Positions 25,930 to 35,732 of a DNA stretch of 64,000 nt are shown piece after piece. A program made the position numbers and the translations under genes. Source of the DNA: Chloracidobacterium sp. (lineage in GTDB: Bacteria > Acidobacteriota > Blastocatellia > Pyrinomonadales > Pyrinomonadaceae); contig JADJXP010000002.1 in NCBI GenBank assembly GCA_016715795.1, positions 1,302,001 to 1,366,000 on the forward strand, written 5' to 3'. Each line of letters starts with the position of its first letter. Within the stretch, counting starts at the first letter, position 1. Under the pieces are notes generated by a model. The model had not been told where the DNA came from and did not search any database. It saw nothing but the letters and a program-made list of their open reading frames with translations.

Positions 25930-27573
25930 TTATGTCGCGAGATCGAGTTTGTCGGCCTTTTTGCTCAGCGCGTAGCCGAGAATGCACGAAAACACGACCG
26001 AAAGGTAGAATCCGAACATCGAGGCAAGGAATTTGGCGGGAATATTCCCCATCGCGGGCAGGTCAAAGGGCGAAAATACAAGCTCAAACACGCCCGAGAC
26101 GACGCCCGACATCATCATCAGCAAAAAGCCCATCAAAAGGATCAGCGCATAGCTCCCGCCCAGCCTGCGGATCGTGTCGAGCCCGACAAGCGGATTGACC
26201 GCCGCCGCAAACGAACGCGTATAGCCCGCCACGGCACACGCCGCCGGGAAATAAAAGAAGCCCCACAACAGCGTAACGCCGCCAAGCAGCACAAAGATCA
26301 CGCCGTAGCCGAGAATGCGTTGGATAAATGCCTGCTGCTCGGCCTGTCTGGTCTCGCTCGTCTTGCCGATGGCAGATTCGAGCTGCGCCTTGCGCTGCTG
26401 GTTGATCATTTCGCTGAGCTGCTCAAAGTGCTGCTCCTCGTCAAATGCCTGCGGCGGCTGATTCGCCTCGATCTCGGCGTCATTTCCGCTCTCGATCGCC
26501 TCAATTCGCCTGCGCTGGGCGTCATTTGCACGGTTTACCAGCTCGCGCACGGTCCGCGACTGCCGGGCGGCACTCTCGGCCATCGGCAATTGAGTGTTTG
26601 CGGCGGCAAAAGGCGTGTTCTGCGCCTCATTTATCTCGCCGCGCACCGCTCCGAGCACAAAAAAGATCGCCACCGCCATCACAATGACAAACGGCCCAAA
26701 GCTCGAAACATACGCGCCCAGGCTGAGGAAGAACGGATGCACGACATCGTCCCAGATATTGAAATCCTCGAAGGACGGCATAAAGTCAGCGTCAAATTTG
26801 CCCTGGACAAAGTTGTCAACCGTCGTCGCAAGCACGCCAAACCACAGCATATTTGCCAGCATAAAGCTGATAAGCGCCGCCGCAGCCAGAAAAATGCTGC
26901 CAAAACCGACCGCAAGCTGCCCCAGCGAGAACACAGCGAACATTACCGCACCGACGATGAGGCTGAACTTGAAGCGAACGGGATGCGCGAGCGCCTTTGC
27001 AAAGTCGCCAAAGCCGAATGCCTCCTGAGCGGCATTATTTCTGCGCTCGCTGACCGTCCGCGCGGCCGCGATCTTCTCGATTGACGAACACATGGCACCG
27101 CAAAACGGACAGATCTTGACCGTGCCGCCATAGGAATTAGGGCACGCGCGGCAAAAATGATTGTCACAGGTCTCGCAAACATACGCCGCCGGCGCATCGC
27201 CGTGCACCGCGCACACCGCGCTCGTGCCATTTTGGCCATTCGCCGGCCCGGCGCCGCCAAAAGTAGTATTTACGACACCAAAACCGGCGTCAGTTGACGC
27301 AGGCGCCGGTGCTACGCCGAGAATTTCGGTGTGCGTCGTGGTAATAACGGGCTTTGGCGGCTCGGCGGCGTCCTTTGCGTTAAAGAAACCCGTGAGCGCG
27401 GGCACTTTTCCCGCCTCGATCCAACGCAGATTTCCCTTTCGCACGCGATCGATACGCAAAAGCGAACCTTCGGCGATCCAATTCGCCATCTCGTCAAGGT
27501 TTGTCTCAAAAACCTCGCCGTTTGCCTCGACGTGCCATGTTTCGGCGGCTGTATTGGGAATCTCGAGTTCCAT
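25930..27573 (-). CDS. YIP1-type membrane protein with N-terminal GYF-like and zinc domains
   Basis: 547 residues, function unknown. The N-terminus (WHVEANGEVFETNLDEMANWI, VRKGNLRWIEAGKVPAL) resembles GYF_2-type domains. A Pro/Ala linker follows, then a B-box-like zinc segment (CAVHGDAPAAYVCETCDNHF CRACP, and CPFCGAMC). The C-terminal half has five or six membrane helices (FSLIVGAVMFAVFSLGQLAV, LILLMGFLLMMMSGVVSGV and others) of YIP1 type, split by a long polar, helical loop around residues 310-400. It is followed 27 bases upstream by the HD-GYP gene, so the two may be cotranscribed. Confidence 0.75.
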   Translation of the reverse strand: MELEIPNTAAETWHVEANGEVFETNLDEMANWIAEGSLLRIDRVRKGNLRWIEAGKVPALTGFFNAKDAAEPPKPVITTTHTEILGVAPAPASTDAGFGVVNTTFGGAGPANGQNGTSAVCAVHGDAPAAYVCETCDNHFCRACPNSYGGTVKICPFCGAMCSSIEKIAAARTVSERRNNAAQEAFGFGDFAKALAHPVRFKFSLIVGAVMFAVFSLGQLAVGFGSIFLAAAALISFMLANMLWFGVLATTVDNFVQGKFDADFMPSFEDFNIWDDVVHPFFLSLGAYVSSFGPFVIVMAVAIFFVLGAVRGEINEAQNTPFAAANTQLPMAESAARQSRTVRELVNRANDAQRRRIEAIESGNDAEIEANQPPQAFDEEQHFEQLSEMINQQRKAQLESAIGKTSETRQAEQQAFIQRILGYGVIFVLLGGVTLLWGFFYFPAACAVAGYTRSFAAAVNPLVGLDTIRRLGGSYALILLMGFLLMMMSGVVSGVFELVFSPFDLPAMGNIPAKFLASMFGFYLSVVFSCILGYALSKKADKLDLAT

Positions 27574-27600
27574 AGCGGGTGTTTCTGCGGCTGCGCGGGC

Positions 27601-29412
27601 TCAGGCAACCAGCCGGTCGAGCATGTTTTCCTCCAGATCGACATCGGCCGCGCGCCGCTCGGCCATCTGACGGACGATGCCGTTTGCCACTTCGCCCGCA
27701 TTGCAAGCCTCAATTAAGGCCTCGACAACCTCAGATTGATAACGCGTGCCCACAAAACTGCGAAGCCGCTCGAGCGCGGCCCCAAGCTCCATTCCCTTCT
27801 GATACGGCCTGTCGATCGTCATCGCATCAAACGTGTCAGCGACCGACACGATCTTTGCCTGGAGAGGGATCTCATCGCCCGTCAGCCCCTGCGGATAGCC
27901 CTGGCCATTGACCATCTCGTGATGCATATACATTCCGGGCAGAAAATCCTTCATCGCAGGAATCTGCGACATTATCTTGTAGCCCTTCTGAGGATGCGTC
28001 TTCATTATCTCGAATTCTTCTTCGGTAAGCGCGGCAGGCTTTTTGAGAATGTTGTCGTCAACGGCGATCTTGCCGACATCGTGCAGCAGGGCGGAGATAC
28101 GCAGTGTCTCAACCTCGTCATCGGGCAGGTTCATGCGACGCCCGATAGCGACCGATATGCGCGAAACACGCTCAGAGTGGCCGCGGGTGTACTTATCCTT
28201 GCCATCGATAGCCGCCGCGAGCGCCTTTACCGTGCCGACGAAGAGTTCGCGATTCTCCTCGGCGGCCTTTGCGAGCTTTGCGATCTGCTCCTCGATCTTG
28301 TCGGTCATCACGTTGAACGTCTCGCCCAGCGTGCCGATCTCCGTGACGCTGTTGACCTCGACGCGCGTCGAAAAATCACCGGCAGATATCTTCTGCGCCG
28401 CGCCTGCCAGCTTCATCAGCGGAGCGGTCATGAACCGCGCCCCGACAAACCCGACAACCAGCGCGGCAACCGCAAGGGCCATGCTGATCATCCACGCCGT
28501 GCGACGCATCTCGCCAACCGACGCAAGCGCCCGCGACTCATCCTGCATCGTGATCACGCCAAAACTCGTCCCATCCGGCATCCGCGCCGTCGAATACGCA
28601 CCGATCATCTCGATCTTGTCGCCATTGTGATTAGCCGTAAAAGGCACGAGAGCCGATTGCACCTGCGTTCCGTCCTCAAGCCATTCCTGCACTATCTTTA
28701 GGTCGGCGAGCGGCTTTCGCGAGGCCGCATAAGATGGATCAGGATGAAAAACAGCTTCGCCGCTGCTGTCAACGGCGAATACTATCGGCAGCCCCTGACG
28801 CCAGAGGTCTTCGGCTCCAGTAGGTTCGATCCCAACCACGCTCTGCGCGATGGCTTGGAGCGAGGCAACCCCGACGATCCTGGCCGCATGGGCACCGTCG
28901 ACAGTGACGTCCGAGGCAAAGGTCATCACCATCGCACCGGTCGATCCAATACGTTGGGGCAAGCCTATTCGGATCCCGCGCCTTCCGCCGGTGTCGAGAC
29001 CGTCGGCGATAATGTCGACGTCGTTTCGCGATAAGGCCTCCGCGCGAAAGACGCTAAGAGATTCACCCTCGGCGGGCTTTAGGTAAACTGCCGCGAGATC
29101 TGCATTCTCACGCAGCATCGTGCCCAGCCGAGCTTCCGTCTGGTGTGACGTGACGACGCCTGCGTCGCGCGACAGTTCGAGCGCCGTTGCCAGGCTCGTT
29201 ACGACCGAACTCATTCGCCGCCCAAACATCTCGATCTGCCGGGCCTTTTCCTGAACAAGCTGGATCTGGTACCGATTCTCCGCCGAACGGAGCTCCTTAC
29301 CGCTTCTATCCGATAAAAACCAGCCCGTCAGCACATGCGGCACCAGCCCCACGACGAGAAGGGTGAGAATTACGAAATAGATCAGGCTGACCTTGCGGCT
29401 TGGCGGAGACAT
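27601..29412 (-). CDS. Membrane HAMP / HD-GYP cyclic-di-GMP phosphodiesterase
   Basis: Transmembrane sensor of 603 residues: an N-terminal helix (about 8-30), an extracytoplasmic Cache-like sensor (about 35-295), a second helix (AWMISMALAVAALVVGFVGA), a HAMP domain and an HD-GYP domain (about 390-570). The HD motif is HSERVSRIS ... ALLHDVGKIAVDDNI. The GYP loop reads HHEMVNGQGYPQGL, with Asn where Asp or Glu-Arg is more usual, but GYP is intact. HD-GYP proteins hydrolyse c-di-GMP to GMP. Activity here is inferred. An 8-bp hairpin (29421-29441) lies just upstream of the start. Confidence 0.9.
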   Translation of the reverse strand: MSPPSRKVSLIYFVILTLLVVGLVPHVLTGWFLSDRSGKELRSAENRYQIQLVQEKARQIEMFGRRMSSVVTSLATALELSRDAGVVTSHQTEARLGTMLRENADLAAVYLKPAEGESLSVFRAEALSRNDVDIIADGLDTGGRRGIRIGLPQRIGSTGAMVMTFASDVTVDGAHAARIVGVASLQAIAQSVVGIEPTGAEDLWRQGLPIVFAVDSSGEAVFHPDPSYAASRKPLADLKIVQEWLEDGTQVQSALVPFTANHNGDKIEMIGAYSTARMPDGTSFGVITMQDESRALASVGEMRRTAWMISMALAVAALVVGFVGARFMTAPLMKLAGAAQKISAGDFSTRVEVNSVTEIGTLGETFNVMTDKIEEQIAKLAKAAEENRELFVGTVKALAAAIDGKDKYTRGHSERVSRISVAIGRRMNLPDDEVETLRISALLHDVGKIAVDDNILKKPAALTEEEFEIMKTHPQKGYKIMSQIPAMKDFLPGMYMHHEMVNGQGYPQGLTGDEIPLQAKIVSVADTFDAMTIDRPYQKGMELGAALERLRSFVGTRYQSEVVEALIEACNAGEVANGIVRQMAERRAADVDLEENMLDRLVA

Positions 29413-29420
29413 CGGCAGGT

Positions 29421-29441
29421 AGACGCGGACGGACCGCGTCT
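29421..29441 (-). repeat. Hairpin upstream of the HD-GYP gene
   Basis: AGACGCGG (29421-29428) pairs perfectly with CCGCGTCT (29434-29441) around a 5-base loop, ending about 9 bases from the HD-GYP start codon. It could be a 5'-leader structure affecting initiation or an operator. No T-run, so a terminator is unlikely. Confidence 0.5.
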
Positions 29442-29537
29442 CATACTAGTCTAGCCGATTTCGAAGAAAACGGTCAACAGGTTTAAACACCGTGGAAATT
29501 ACCGAAGACCCTGATGTGCGAACCTCCGGCGTCGGGG

Positions 29538-31268
29538 TCAGTTTAAGCGAGGATTGGCAGTCTGCCCGTCGAGACGGGCGCGCTCACCCTGAACTGCGAG
29601 CTGTCTTGCCTGCGGGAGCAGATCGATCGCCTTGAGCAGCTGATCGTCGTAATCGTTGTATACCTGAAACGACGTCTGAGAGCCGTAGGCAGCAGTCACA
29701 AGCTCGGTCCGAAGTGCACGTTCTACAAACTCGCGCTCCGGATCTAACTGGGCCGCCGTGAAGTGATATTTCGACGCAGCGAACTGCTTGAAAGCAGCGT
29801 AAACGCCCTCATTGATCGGAAAATCCGTCGCCTTCAGGTCGTAACCGTATCTTATAGGCCCGTCAACCTTGTATCCTTCAAAACCCTTGACCTTGCCAAG
29901 AGCGAGTTCCATTGCAAATGCGAATACCGGACTCGCGATCTTCTGCTGGAAACGGGCCCTTTCAATGGGGATCGTTCGTGGCTTCACAACAACGTCAGGG
30001 TCGATGCCGCCGCCGCCGTAAACGCTTCGGCCCGTGTCAGTCTTGCTCTCAGGACCCTTCGATCTGGGATCCGTATCGGAATCATCGCGAAAGCTTCCGC
30101 CGTCGGTCTGGTAGTTATACAGTTCTCCGTTCGAGTAGTCCCGCTGGATCTGACGTCCCGCGGGAGTCTGATATTTTGCGATCGTCAGTAGCAGCATCGA
30201 GCCGTAATCGAGTTGGAACGGATTCTGAACCAAGCCTTTGCCAAACGTATTCTCGCCAACGATCAATGCCCGGTCGTGGTCTTGCAGAGCACCGGCGAGG
30301 ATCTCGGATGCTGAGGCCGTGCTGCGGTTTACGAGTATCACCACGGGTGACCGCTCCGGCGTCCTGTTTTGTGCCGGATATCTCTCATTAACGACCTCGA
30401 TCCGGCCCCGCTGCGTAAAGATCGTCTGCCCCTCCGACAAGAACGCATTCGCCACGCGATATGCCTGCATGACCAGGCCACCGCCGTTATCACGCAGGTC
30501 GAGCACGAGCTGCTGCATTCCGGCCGCCTTAAGCTCTCGCATGGCCCCGACAAATTCGGCATAGGTCGTGGTATTGAATCCTTGACGCATCGCAACGTAG
30601 CCAACGCCCGGACGGATCATATATGCTTCACTGATAGACGGCTGGGCAACGGCATCGCGAATGATATCAACCGTCTCGCGCTTTCCCGTCGCCATTCGCT
30701 CGACCGTTACGCGTGCGAGAGTGCCTTGTGTTCCCCTGAGCTCGCCCCGAACCTCGCTGAACGACTTGCCCAACATCGACTTGCCATTAACGTCGACTAT
30801 TTTGTCACCATACCTTAGCCCCGCGCGGTGCGCGGGTGCTCCGTCAAACGTCGCCTTGATATATGTGGCGATCACCTTCCCGTCCGGAGTGCTCAGATCA
30901 CCGATCGTCGCACCGATGCCGAAATATCGGGAGCTCTGGTCGTTTCGAAACTGCTCATTCTCTTTGGCATCAAAGTAGCTCGAGTGTGGATCGAGCGTAT
31001 GAAGAGCACCCTCGATCGACCTTTTGAATATCTCATCGTACTTGAGGGACTTACCGCCAACGTAGTTGCCCTCGATCGAAGCCAGAGCCTCGCGAAGATC
31101 GTCACGGATCGACTCGACCGAGGCCGGCCGCTCCGCGTTCGATTTAACGACAGCCTTCTCGGAACTCGGCGGGACGGCAGTAGTCGAGTTTCCCGGTTGA
31201 GCATAAACGAACCCCGACAGGAACAGGCTGAAGGTCAGCGCTATCAGGCCGAAACTATAATATTTCAC
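29538..31268 (-). CDS. S41-family C-terminal processing protease (CtpA type)
   Basis: Periplasmic serine protease of 576 residues. I choose the GTG at 31266-31268: it places a signal peptide at once (KYYSFGLIALTFSLFLSGFVYAQ, shown in parts: LIALTFSLFLSGFVYAQ) and has a GGAG 11 bases upstream. The ATG at 31334 adds 22 non-signal residues. A PDZ domain (about 130-230, AGLRYGDKIVDVNGKSMLG) precedes the S41 domain with the catalytic Ser in RSTASASEILAGAL and Lys in NTFGKGLVQ. Such proteases trim tails of exported proteins. It is divergent from the tricorn-like gene. Confidence 0.9.
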   Translation of the reverse strand: MKYYSFGLIALTFSLFLSGFVYAQPGNSTTAVPPSSEKAVVKSNAERPASVESIRDDLREALASIEGNYVGGKSLKYDEIFKRSIEGALHTLDPHSSYFDAKENEQFRNDQSSRYFGIGATIGDLSTPDGKVIATYIKATFDGAPAHRAGLRYGDKIVDVNGKSMLGKSFSEVRGELRGTQGTLARVTVERMATGKRETVDIIRDAVAQPSISEAYMIRPGVGYVAMRQGFNTTTYAEFVGAMRELKAAGMQQLVLDLRDNGGGLVMQAYRVANAFLSEGQTIFTQRGRIEVVNERYPAQNRTPERSPVVILVNRSTASASEILAGALQDHDRALIVGENTFGKGLVQNPFQLDYGSMLLLTIAKYQTPAGRQIQRDYSNGELYNYQTDGGSFRDDSDTDPRSKGPESKTDTGRSVYGGGGIDPDVVVKPRTIPIERARFQQKIASPVFAFAMELALGKVKGFEGYKVDGPIRYGYDLKATDFPINEGVYAAFKQFAASKYHFTAAQLDPEREFVERALRTELVTAAYGSQTSFQVYNDYDDQLLKAIDLLPQARQLAVQGERARLDGQTANPRLN

Positions 31269-31457
31269 AACAACCGGATCTCCACAGATGGTAATTTTAC
31301 GAACGATCCCATACCGATCAAGAATAGCATTCATTTGAGGAGCAGGTGAAGATTTTCGTTGCCCACCCCACGGATTATTGAAACCCGTAAACTTTTTTCG
31401 CGTAAGCTTTTAAGTTACACTCTTTCGAGCAACCCAAAGCCTTAATGGAGGACCCGA

Positions 31458-34400
31458 ATGTTGAAGCGAATCGCCGCTGCGGCTGCCATCAGCCTATTCC
31501 TGTCAATCTGCGCCCTGGCCCAAACCAAATTACTTCGGTTCCCTGACATACAGGGAAATAGTGTCGTGTTTACTTACGGCGGCGACCTTTGGCAGGTTTC
31601 CGATTCCGGCGGCACCGCCGTCCGACTGACGTCACATCCCGGCGTCGAGACCTATGCGAAATTCTCGCCCGACGGCAAGTGGATCGCCTTTACGGGCCAA
31701 TATGACGGCGATGAGCAGGTCTACGTAATGCCGTCAGGAGGCGGTGAGCCTAAGCAATTGACGTTTTATCCGTCGCGCGGCCCACTGGCACCTCGCTGGG
31801 GCTACGACAATCAGGTCCATGGCTGGACAAATGACGGTCGGATCGTCTTTCGCAGTCAGCGAGAATCCTGGTCGCTGCCTATAGCAAGGCTCTTCACCGT
31901 TTCTCCGTCGGGCGGCCCCGCTGAGGCCTTGCCGATGCCTGAGGCGGGTTCGGGCGACTTCTCGCCTGACGGTGCAAAGATGGCATACAGCCCGCGATTT
32001 CGGGATTTTCGCCCGGAGAAGCGTTACGGCGGCGGCCAGGCCAACAAACTCTATATCTACGACATGGCGACAGCCGATGCCAAGCTTATCTCCGATACTC
32101 CTCGTGCCTCTCGTGACGCCATGTGGATCGGTAATACGGTGTTCTATAACTCGGATAAGGACGGCAAGTTCAACCTATATGCCTATGACGTTTCCAGCGG
32201 AAAGACATCTCAGATAACTCGCAATCGAGATTGGGATATACGCTGGCCAAGCTCGGACAACAAGGGCCGCATCATCTATGAGCGAGACGGCGAGCTCGAA
32301 ATACTTGATATTTCGTCAAAACGCGCAACTAAGCTCTCGATCACCGTCCCCGACGATGGCATTAATCGACGGCCGAGACAGGCATCCGTCGCAAACCGCG
32401 TAAGCTGGTTCGGACTGAGCCCCAAAGGGGAAAGGGCTGTTTTCAGCGCCCGCGGCGATATCTTTACGGTGCCCATCGAGAAAGGCGGCGTTCGCAATTT
32501 GACGCGAACTTCAGGAGCCAATGATCGATTTCCCGCGTGGTCACCTGATGGACGCCTGATAGCCTATATGTCTGATCAGAGCGGCGAGGATGAGGTGTGG
32601 CTCGCCGCTCAGGATGGCTCCTCCGAACCACAGCAGTTGACCACCGGCGGTTCGGCTCAGCGCTACCCGGTGCAATGGTCGTCAGACAGCAAGAAGATCC
32701 TGTTTGGCGACAAGAACGGCCGCGTTTATGTTGTCACCGTAGCGACGAAGCAAATGCAAATGATCGTTGACGCGCCGAACGGCCAGATCACCGATTATGA
32801 GTTTTCGCCAAAGGGCGGGTTTGTCGCCTTCACGATGCAGAACACGGATGGCGTCTCGTCCGTCTATGTCTGGAGTGCGCAGGAGAACAAGAACTACCGG
32901 GTCACCCCCGCGATGTTCCAGGCCGATAGCCCCACATGGGACCCGAGTGGAAACTACCTGTATTTTCTCAGTGACCGCGAGTATGCTCCGCTGATCTCAG
33001 GCGCGGAATTTAACTATGCCACAAATCGAACAGGCCAGATCTATGCCCTCACGTTGACGTCCGCCGGCAAGAACCCTTTTCCGCCTGAAAGCGATGAAGC
33101 CATGATAGTCGAGGACAAAAAGGAGGGCTCGCCATCACCCACGCCAACAGCCGCACCGGCGGCCCCGACGGAGAAGATCGATTTCGATGGGATCGAGAGC
33201 CGCGCCGTTCGGGTTCCCGGCCTCGGTGCAGACAATTACGCCGGCCTTGCGGCCACGAAGGGGCATCTGCTCTATTCAGTTCAGCCCGCCTTCTACTATG
33301 GACGCCAGGCCGAGACCCAGCCGTCGGTCCGCATCTATTCGACCAAGGACCGAAAAGAAACGACGCTCCTTTCGGGTGCCGGCGGCTTCAGGCTTTCGGC
33401 CGATGGCTTGAAGCTGATGTCCGCTCAGCAGGGTGCATACCTGATGATGGATGCAAATTCGAACGGCGAACGCTCCCGGAAGAACATTTCGACCGCCGGC
33501 CTTGTCACCGAGATCGATCCGAGAGCGGAGTGGAACCAGATATTCAACGAGGTGTGGCGTCAATACCGTGACTGGTTCTACGCCCCGAACATGCATGGCT
33601 ATGACTGGGCAAAGATCCGCGAGGACTACCGCAAGTGGCTGCCGTATGTGAATCATCGCTCCGACCTTAACTATTTGCTGTCTGAGATGCAGTCTGAGCT
33701 TACCGTTCAGCACGCCTACATCGACGGTGGCGACTTTAATCTGCCGCCGAGGGTTCGTGTCGCTCTGGCCGGCGCGAGATTCCAGGCCGATAAACCTGCC
33801 AATCGCTACAAGATCAGTAAGATCTATGCGGGGCAAAACGAAGAGGATATATACCGATCTCCATTTACCGAGGTCGGAAGCGACGCCAAAGTTGGCGACT
33901 ACGTGATCGCGATAGATGGCCAGGACGTCACAGCGGACCGGGACATATACTCGTATCTGCGCGGAAAGGCTGACAGCACGGTCACTTTCACCCTCAATTC
34001 CACGCCATCTGCACAAGGTGCTCGAACCGTAACGATTCGTCCCATCACGGATGAGGGAAACCTCGCCTACCTTGATTGGGTGCTTGCCAACCGGCGTCGC
34101 GTTGACGAAATGTCCGGCGGACGACTTGGCTACCTGCATATCCCCGATATGGGCGCGCCCGGACTCCGGGAGTTTATCAAATGGTATTACCCTCAGCTAA
34201 AGAAGGAAGGCCTGGTCGTGGATGTCAGGGCAAACGGCGGAGGCAACGTCTCGCGAATGCTCATCGAACGCCTCAGGCGAAAGTTGCTCGGCGTTAACTA
34301 TACCAACTACAATCAGGACGGCAGCCCCTACCCGGACGGCGTATTTCTGGGCCCGATGATCGCTATCCTTAATGAGAATTCTGCGTCGGACGGTGATATA

Positions 34401-34727
34401 TTTCCGTACATGTTCCGTGAGGCAGGGCTGGGGCAGCTGATCGGCAAGCGGAGCTGGGGCGGCGTCGTTGGTATAAGCAACCGGGGCACGCTCATAGACG
34501 GCGGCGTTGTAAATGTTCCTCAGTCCGCCCTTGCCAACACAAAGGGTGAGTACATTATCGAAGGATACGGGGTCGACCCGGATATCGAGGTTGACAACGA
34601 TCCGAGATCGGTGATCGCAGGCCGCGATCCACAACTTGAGCGAGCGATCTCAGAGCTTATGAAGAAGCTAACCGCACCGGTGAGGCTGCCCAAACGTCCG
34701 GCTGATCCGGTCAAGACAAGGCCTTAA
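31458..34727 (+). CDS. Tricorn-like S41 protease
   Basis: Large peptidase of 1089 residues with a signal peptide (AAAAAISLFLSICALAQ), so probably periplasmic. Residues about 30-540 are WD40/PD40-like propeller repeats (KFSPDGKWIAF, PAWSPDGRLIAYMSD). A tricorn core domain follows, with a conserved His in TVQHAYIDGG (about 752). Then come a PDZ domain (VGDYVIAIDGQDVTADRD) and the S41 catalytic domain with Ser977 in NENSASDGDIF and the WGGVVGIS motif. Tricorn degrades peptides in archaea. The role here, next to oligopeptide ABC ATPases, is inferred to be peptide breakdown. The ATG has a GGAGG ribosome-binding site. Confidence 0.92.
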   Translation: MLKRIAAAAAISLFLSICALAQTKLLRFPDIQGNSVVFTYGGDLWQVSDSGGTAVRLTSHPGVETYAKFSPDGKWIAFTGQYDGDEQVYVMPSGGGEPKQLTFYPSRGPLAPRWGYDNQVHGWTNDGRIVFRSQRESWSLPIARLFTVSPSGGPAEALPMPEAGSGDFSPDGAKMAYSPRFRDFRPEKRYGGGQANKLYIYDMATADAKLISDTPRASRDAMWIGNTVFYNSDKDGKFNLYAYDVSSGKTSQITRNRDWDIRWPSSDNKGRIIYERDGELEILDISSKRATKLSITVPDDGINRRPRQASVANRVSWFGLSPKGERAVFSARGDIFTVPIEKGGVRNLTRTSGANDRFPAWSPDGRLIAYMSDQSGEDEVWLAAQDGSSEPQQLTTGGSAQRYPVQWSSDSKKILFGDKNGRVYVVTVATKQMQMIVDAPNGQITDYEFSPKGGFVAFTMQNTDGVSSVYVWSAQENKNYRVTPAMFQADSPTWDPSGNYLYFLSDREYAPLISGAEFNYATNRTGQIYALTLTSAGKNPFPPESDEAMIVEDKKEGSPSPTPTAAPAAPTEKIDFDGIESRAVRVPGLGADNYAGLAATKGHLLYSVQPAFYYGRQAETQPSVRIYSTKDRKETTLLSGAGGFRLSADGLKLMSAQQGAYLMMDANSNGERSRKNISTAGLVTEIDPRAEWNQIFNEVWRQYRDWFYAPNMHGYDWAKIREDYRKWLPYVNHRSDLNYLLSEMQSELTVQHAYIDGGDFNLPPRVRVALAGARFQADKPANRYKISKIYAGQNEEDIYRSPFTEVGSDAKVGDYVIAIDGQDVTADRDIYSYLRGKADSTVTFTLNSTPSAQGARTVTIRPITDEGNLAYLDWVLANRRRVDEMSGGRLGYLHIPDMGAPGLREFIKWYYPQLKKEGLVVDVRANGGGNVSRMLIERLRRKLLGVNYTNYNQDGSPYPDGVFLGPMIAILNENSASDGDIFPYMFREAGLGQLIGKRSWGGVVGISNRGTLIDGGVVNVPQSALANTKGEYIIEGYGVDPDIEVDNDPRSVIAGRDPQLERAISELMKKLTAPVRLPKRPADPVKTRP

Positions 34728-34730
34728 GCA

Positions 34731-35732
34731 ATGACTTTACTTGAGGTTGAGCACCTCAAAACACACTTCCCTACGAGGTCCGGGCTCGTCAAGGCCGTCG
34801 ATGATGTGAGTTTTCACATCGGCGAGGGCGAACTCCTCGGTCTCGTCGGCGAATCCGGCTGCGGCAAATCTATTACCGCATTGTCCGTGATGAAGCTCGT
34901 CTCACCACCGGGCGAGATCGTTAGTGGATCTATCCGCTTTAAAGGGGAGGAGATCACGACGGCCTCCTACGAACGGCTCCGCCAACTTCGCGGCAACGAC
35001 ATCGCGATGATCTTCCAGGACCCGATGACCTCGCTCAATCCTGTTTATTCGGTCGGTGAGCAGATCGCCGAGGCCTTACGCCTACACCGCAGGCTCGATC
35101 GGAAGCAGGCCTGGGCTGCGGCCGTCGACGCTATGCGCGAGGTTTCGATCCCTTCACCCGAACAGCGCGCTTCCGACTATCCTCACCAGCTTTCAGGTGG
35201 AATGCGCCAGCGTGTGATGATCGCAATGGCCCTAGCGTGCGACCCTGAACTCCTGATCGCCGACGAGCCTACTACGGCACTTGATGTAACAATACAGGCG
35301 CAGATCCTTGAGTTGCTTGATGAACTTCGAAGAACGCGCAAGCTCGCCGTTCTGCTTATCACTCACGATCTCGGTGTGGTTGCAGAGGTGGCCGACCGCG
35401 TTTGTGTAATGTACACCGGCAAGATCGTCGAAGAATCCAGCGTTCGCGAACTGTTCGCCCGGTCGAAGCATCCTTACACGCAAGGACTTCTACGGTCGGT
35501 CCCTAAACTCAGCGAGAGTAAGGCGGCAAAGCCAGAGCGCCTGCAAACGATCGAGGGAACGGTCCCGAATCCAACCAACCTGCCGCCTGGCTGCCATTTT
35601 GCGCCGCGGTGTGAATTTACAATGGAGCGATGCAAGCACGGTGAGATCCCATTCTATCGCACAGAAGACGGTGCGTTGGTCCGCTGTGTCCTTTATGATG
35701 AAGGCTCAAAGACGTTGACCGCGAACGGATGA
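34731..35732 (+). CDS. Oligopeptide ABC transporter ATPase, DppD/OppD type
   Basis: Cytoplasmic ATPase subunit of a peptide (or nickel) importer, 333 residues. Walker A is GESGCGKSITALSVMKL, signature LSGGMRQRVMIAMALA, Walker B LLIADEPTTALDVTIQAQIL. The C-terminal oligopeptide-binding extension contains the conserved Cys cluster (PPGCHFAPRCEF, ERCKHG) that binds an iron-sulfur cluster in DppD relatives. It starts 3 bases after the tricorn-like gene and overlaps the OppF-type gene by 4. No permease or binding protein genes are present in the window. Confidence 0.93.
   Translation: MTLLEVEHLKTHFPTRSGLVKAVDDVSFHIGEGELLGLVGESGCGKSITALSVMKLVSPPGEIVSGSIRFKGEEITTASYERLRQLRGNDIAMIFQDPMTSLNPVYSVGEQIAEALRLHRRLDRKQAWAAAVDAMREVSIPSPEQRASDYPHQLSGGMRQRVMIAMALACDPELLIADEPTTALDVTIQAQILELLDELRRTRKLAVLLITHDLGVVAEVADRVCVMYTGKIVEESSVRELFARSKHPYTQGLLRSVPKLSESKAAKPERLQTIEGTVPNPTNLPPGCHFAPRCEFTMERCKHGEIPFYRTEDGALVRCVLYDEGSKTLTANG

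Noticed and set aside
25613..25987. Minus-strand ORF of 124 codons across the repeat cluster
   Set aside because: Its peptide is an internal duplicate (GGGKPQAFGTRSERQAFPQ twice) produced by the 76-bp repeats, and it overlaps the real YIP1-type gene end.
25897..28701. Long plus-strand frames (395 and 321 codons) opposite the YIP1-type and HD-GYP genes
   Set aside because: High-GC antisense frames with His/Arg-rich composition; the minus-strand genes have clear domains.
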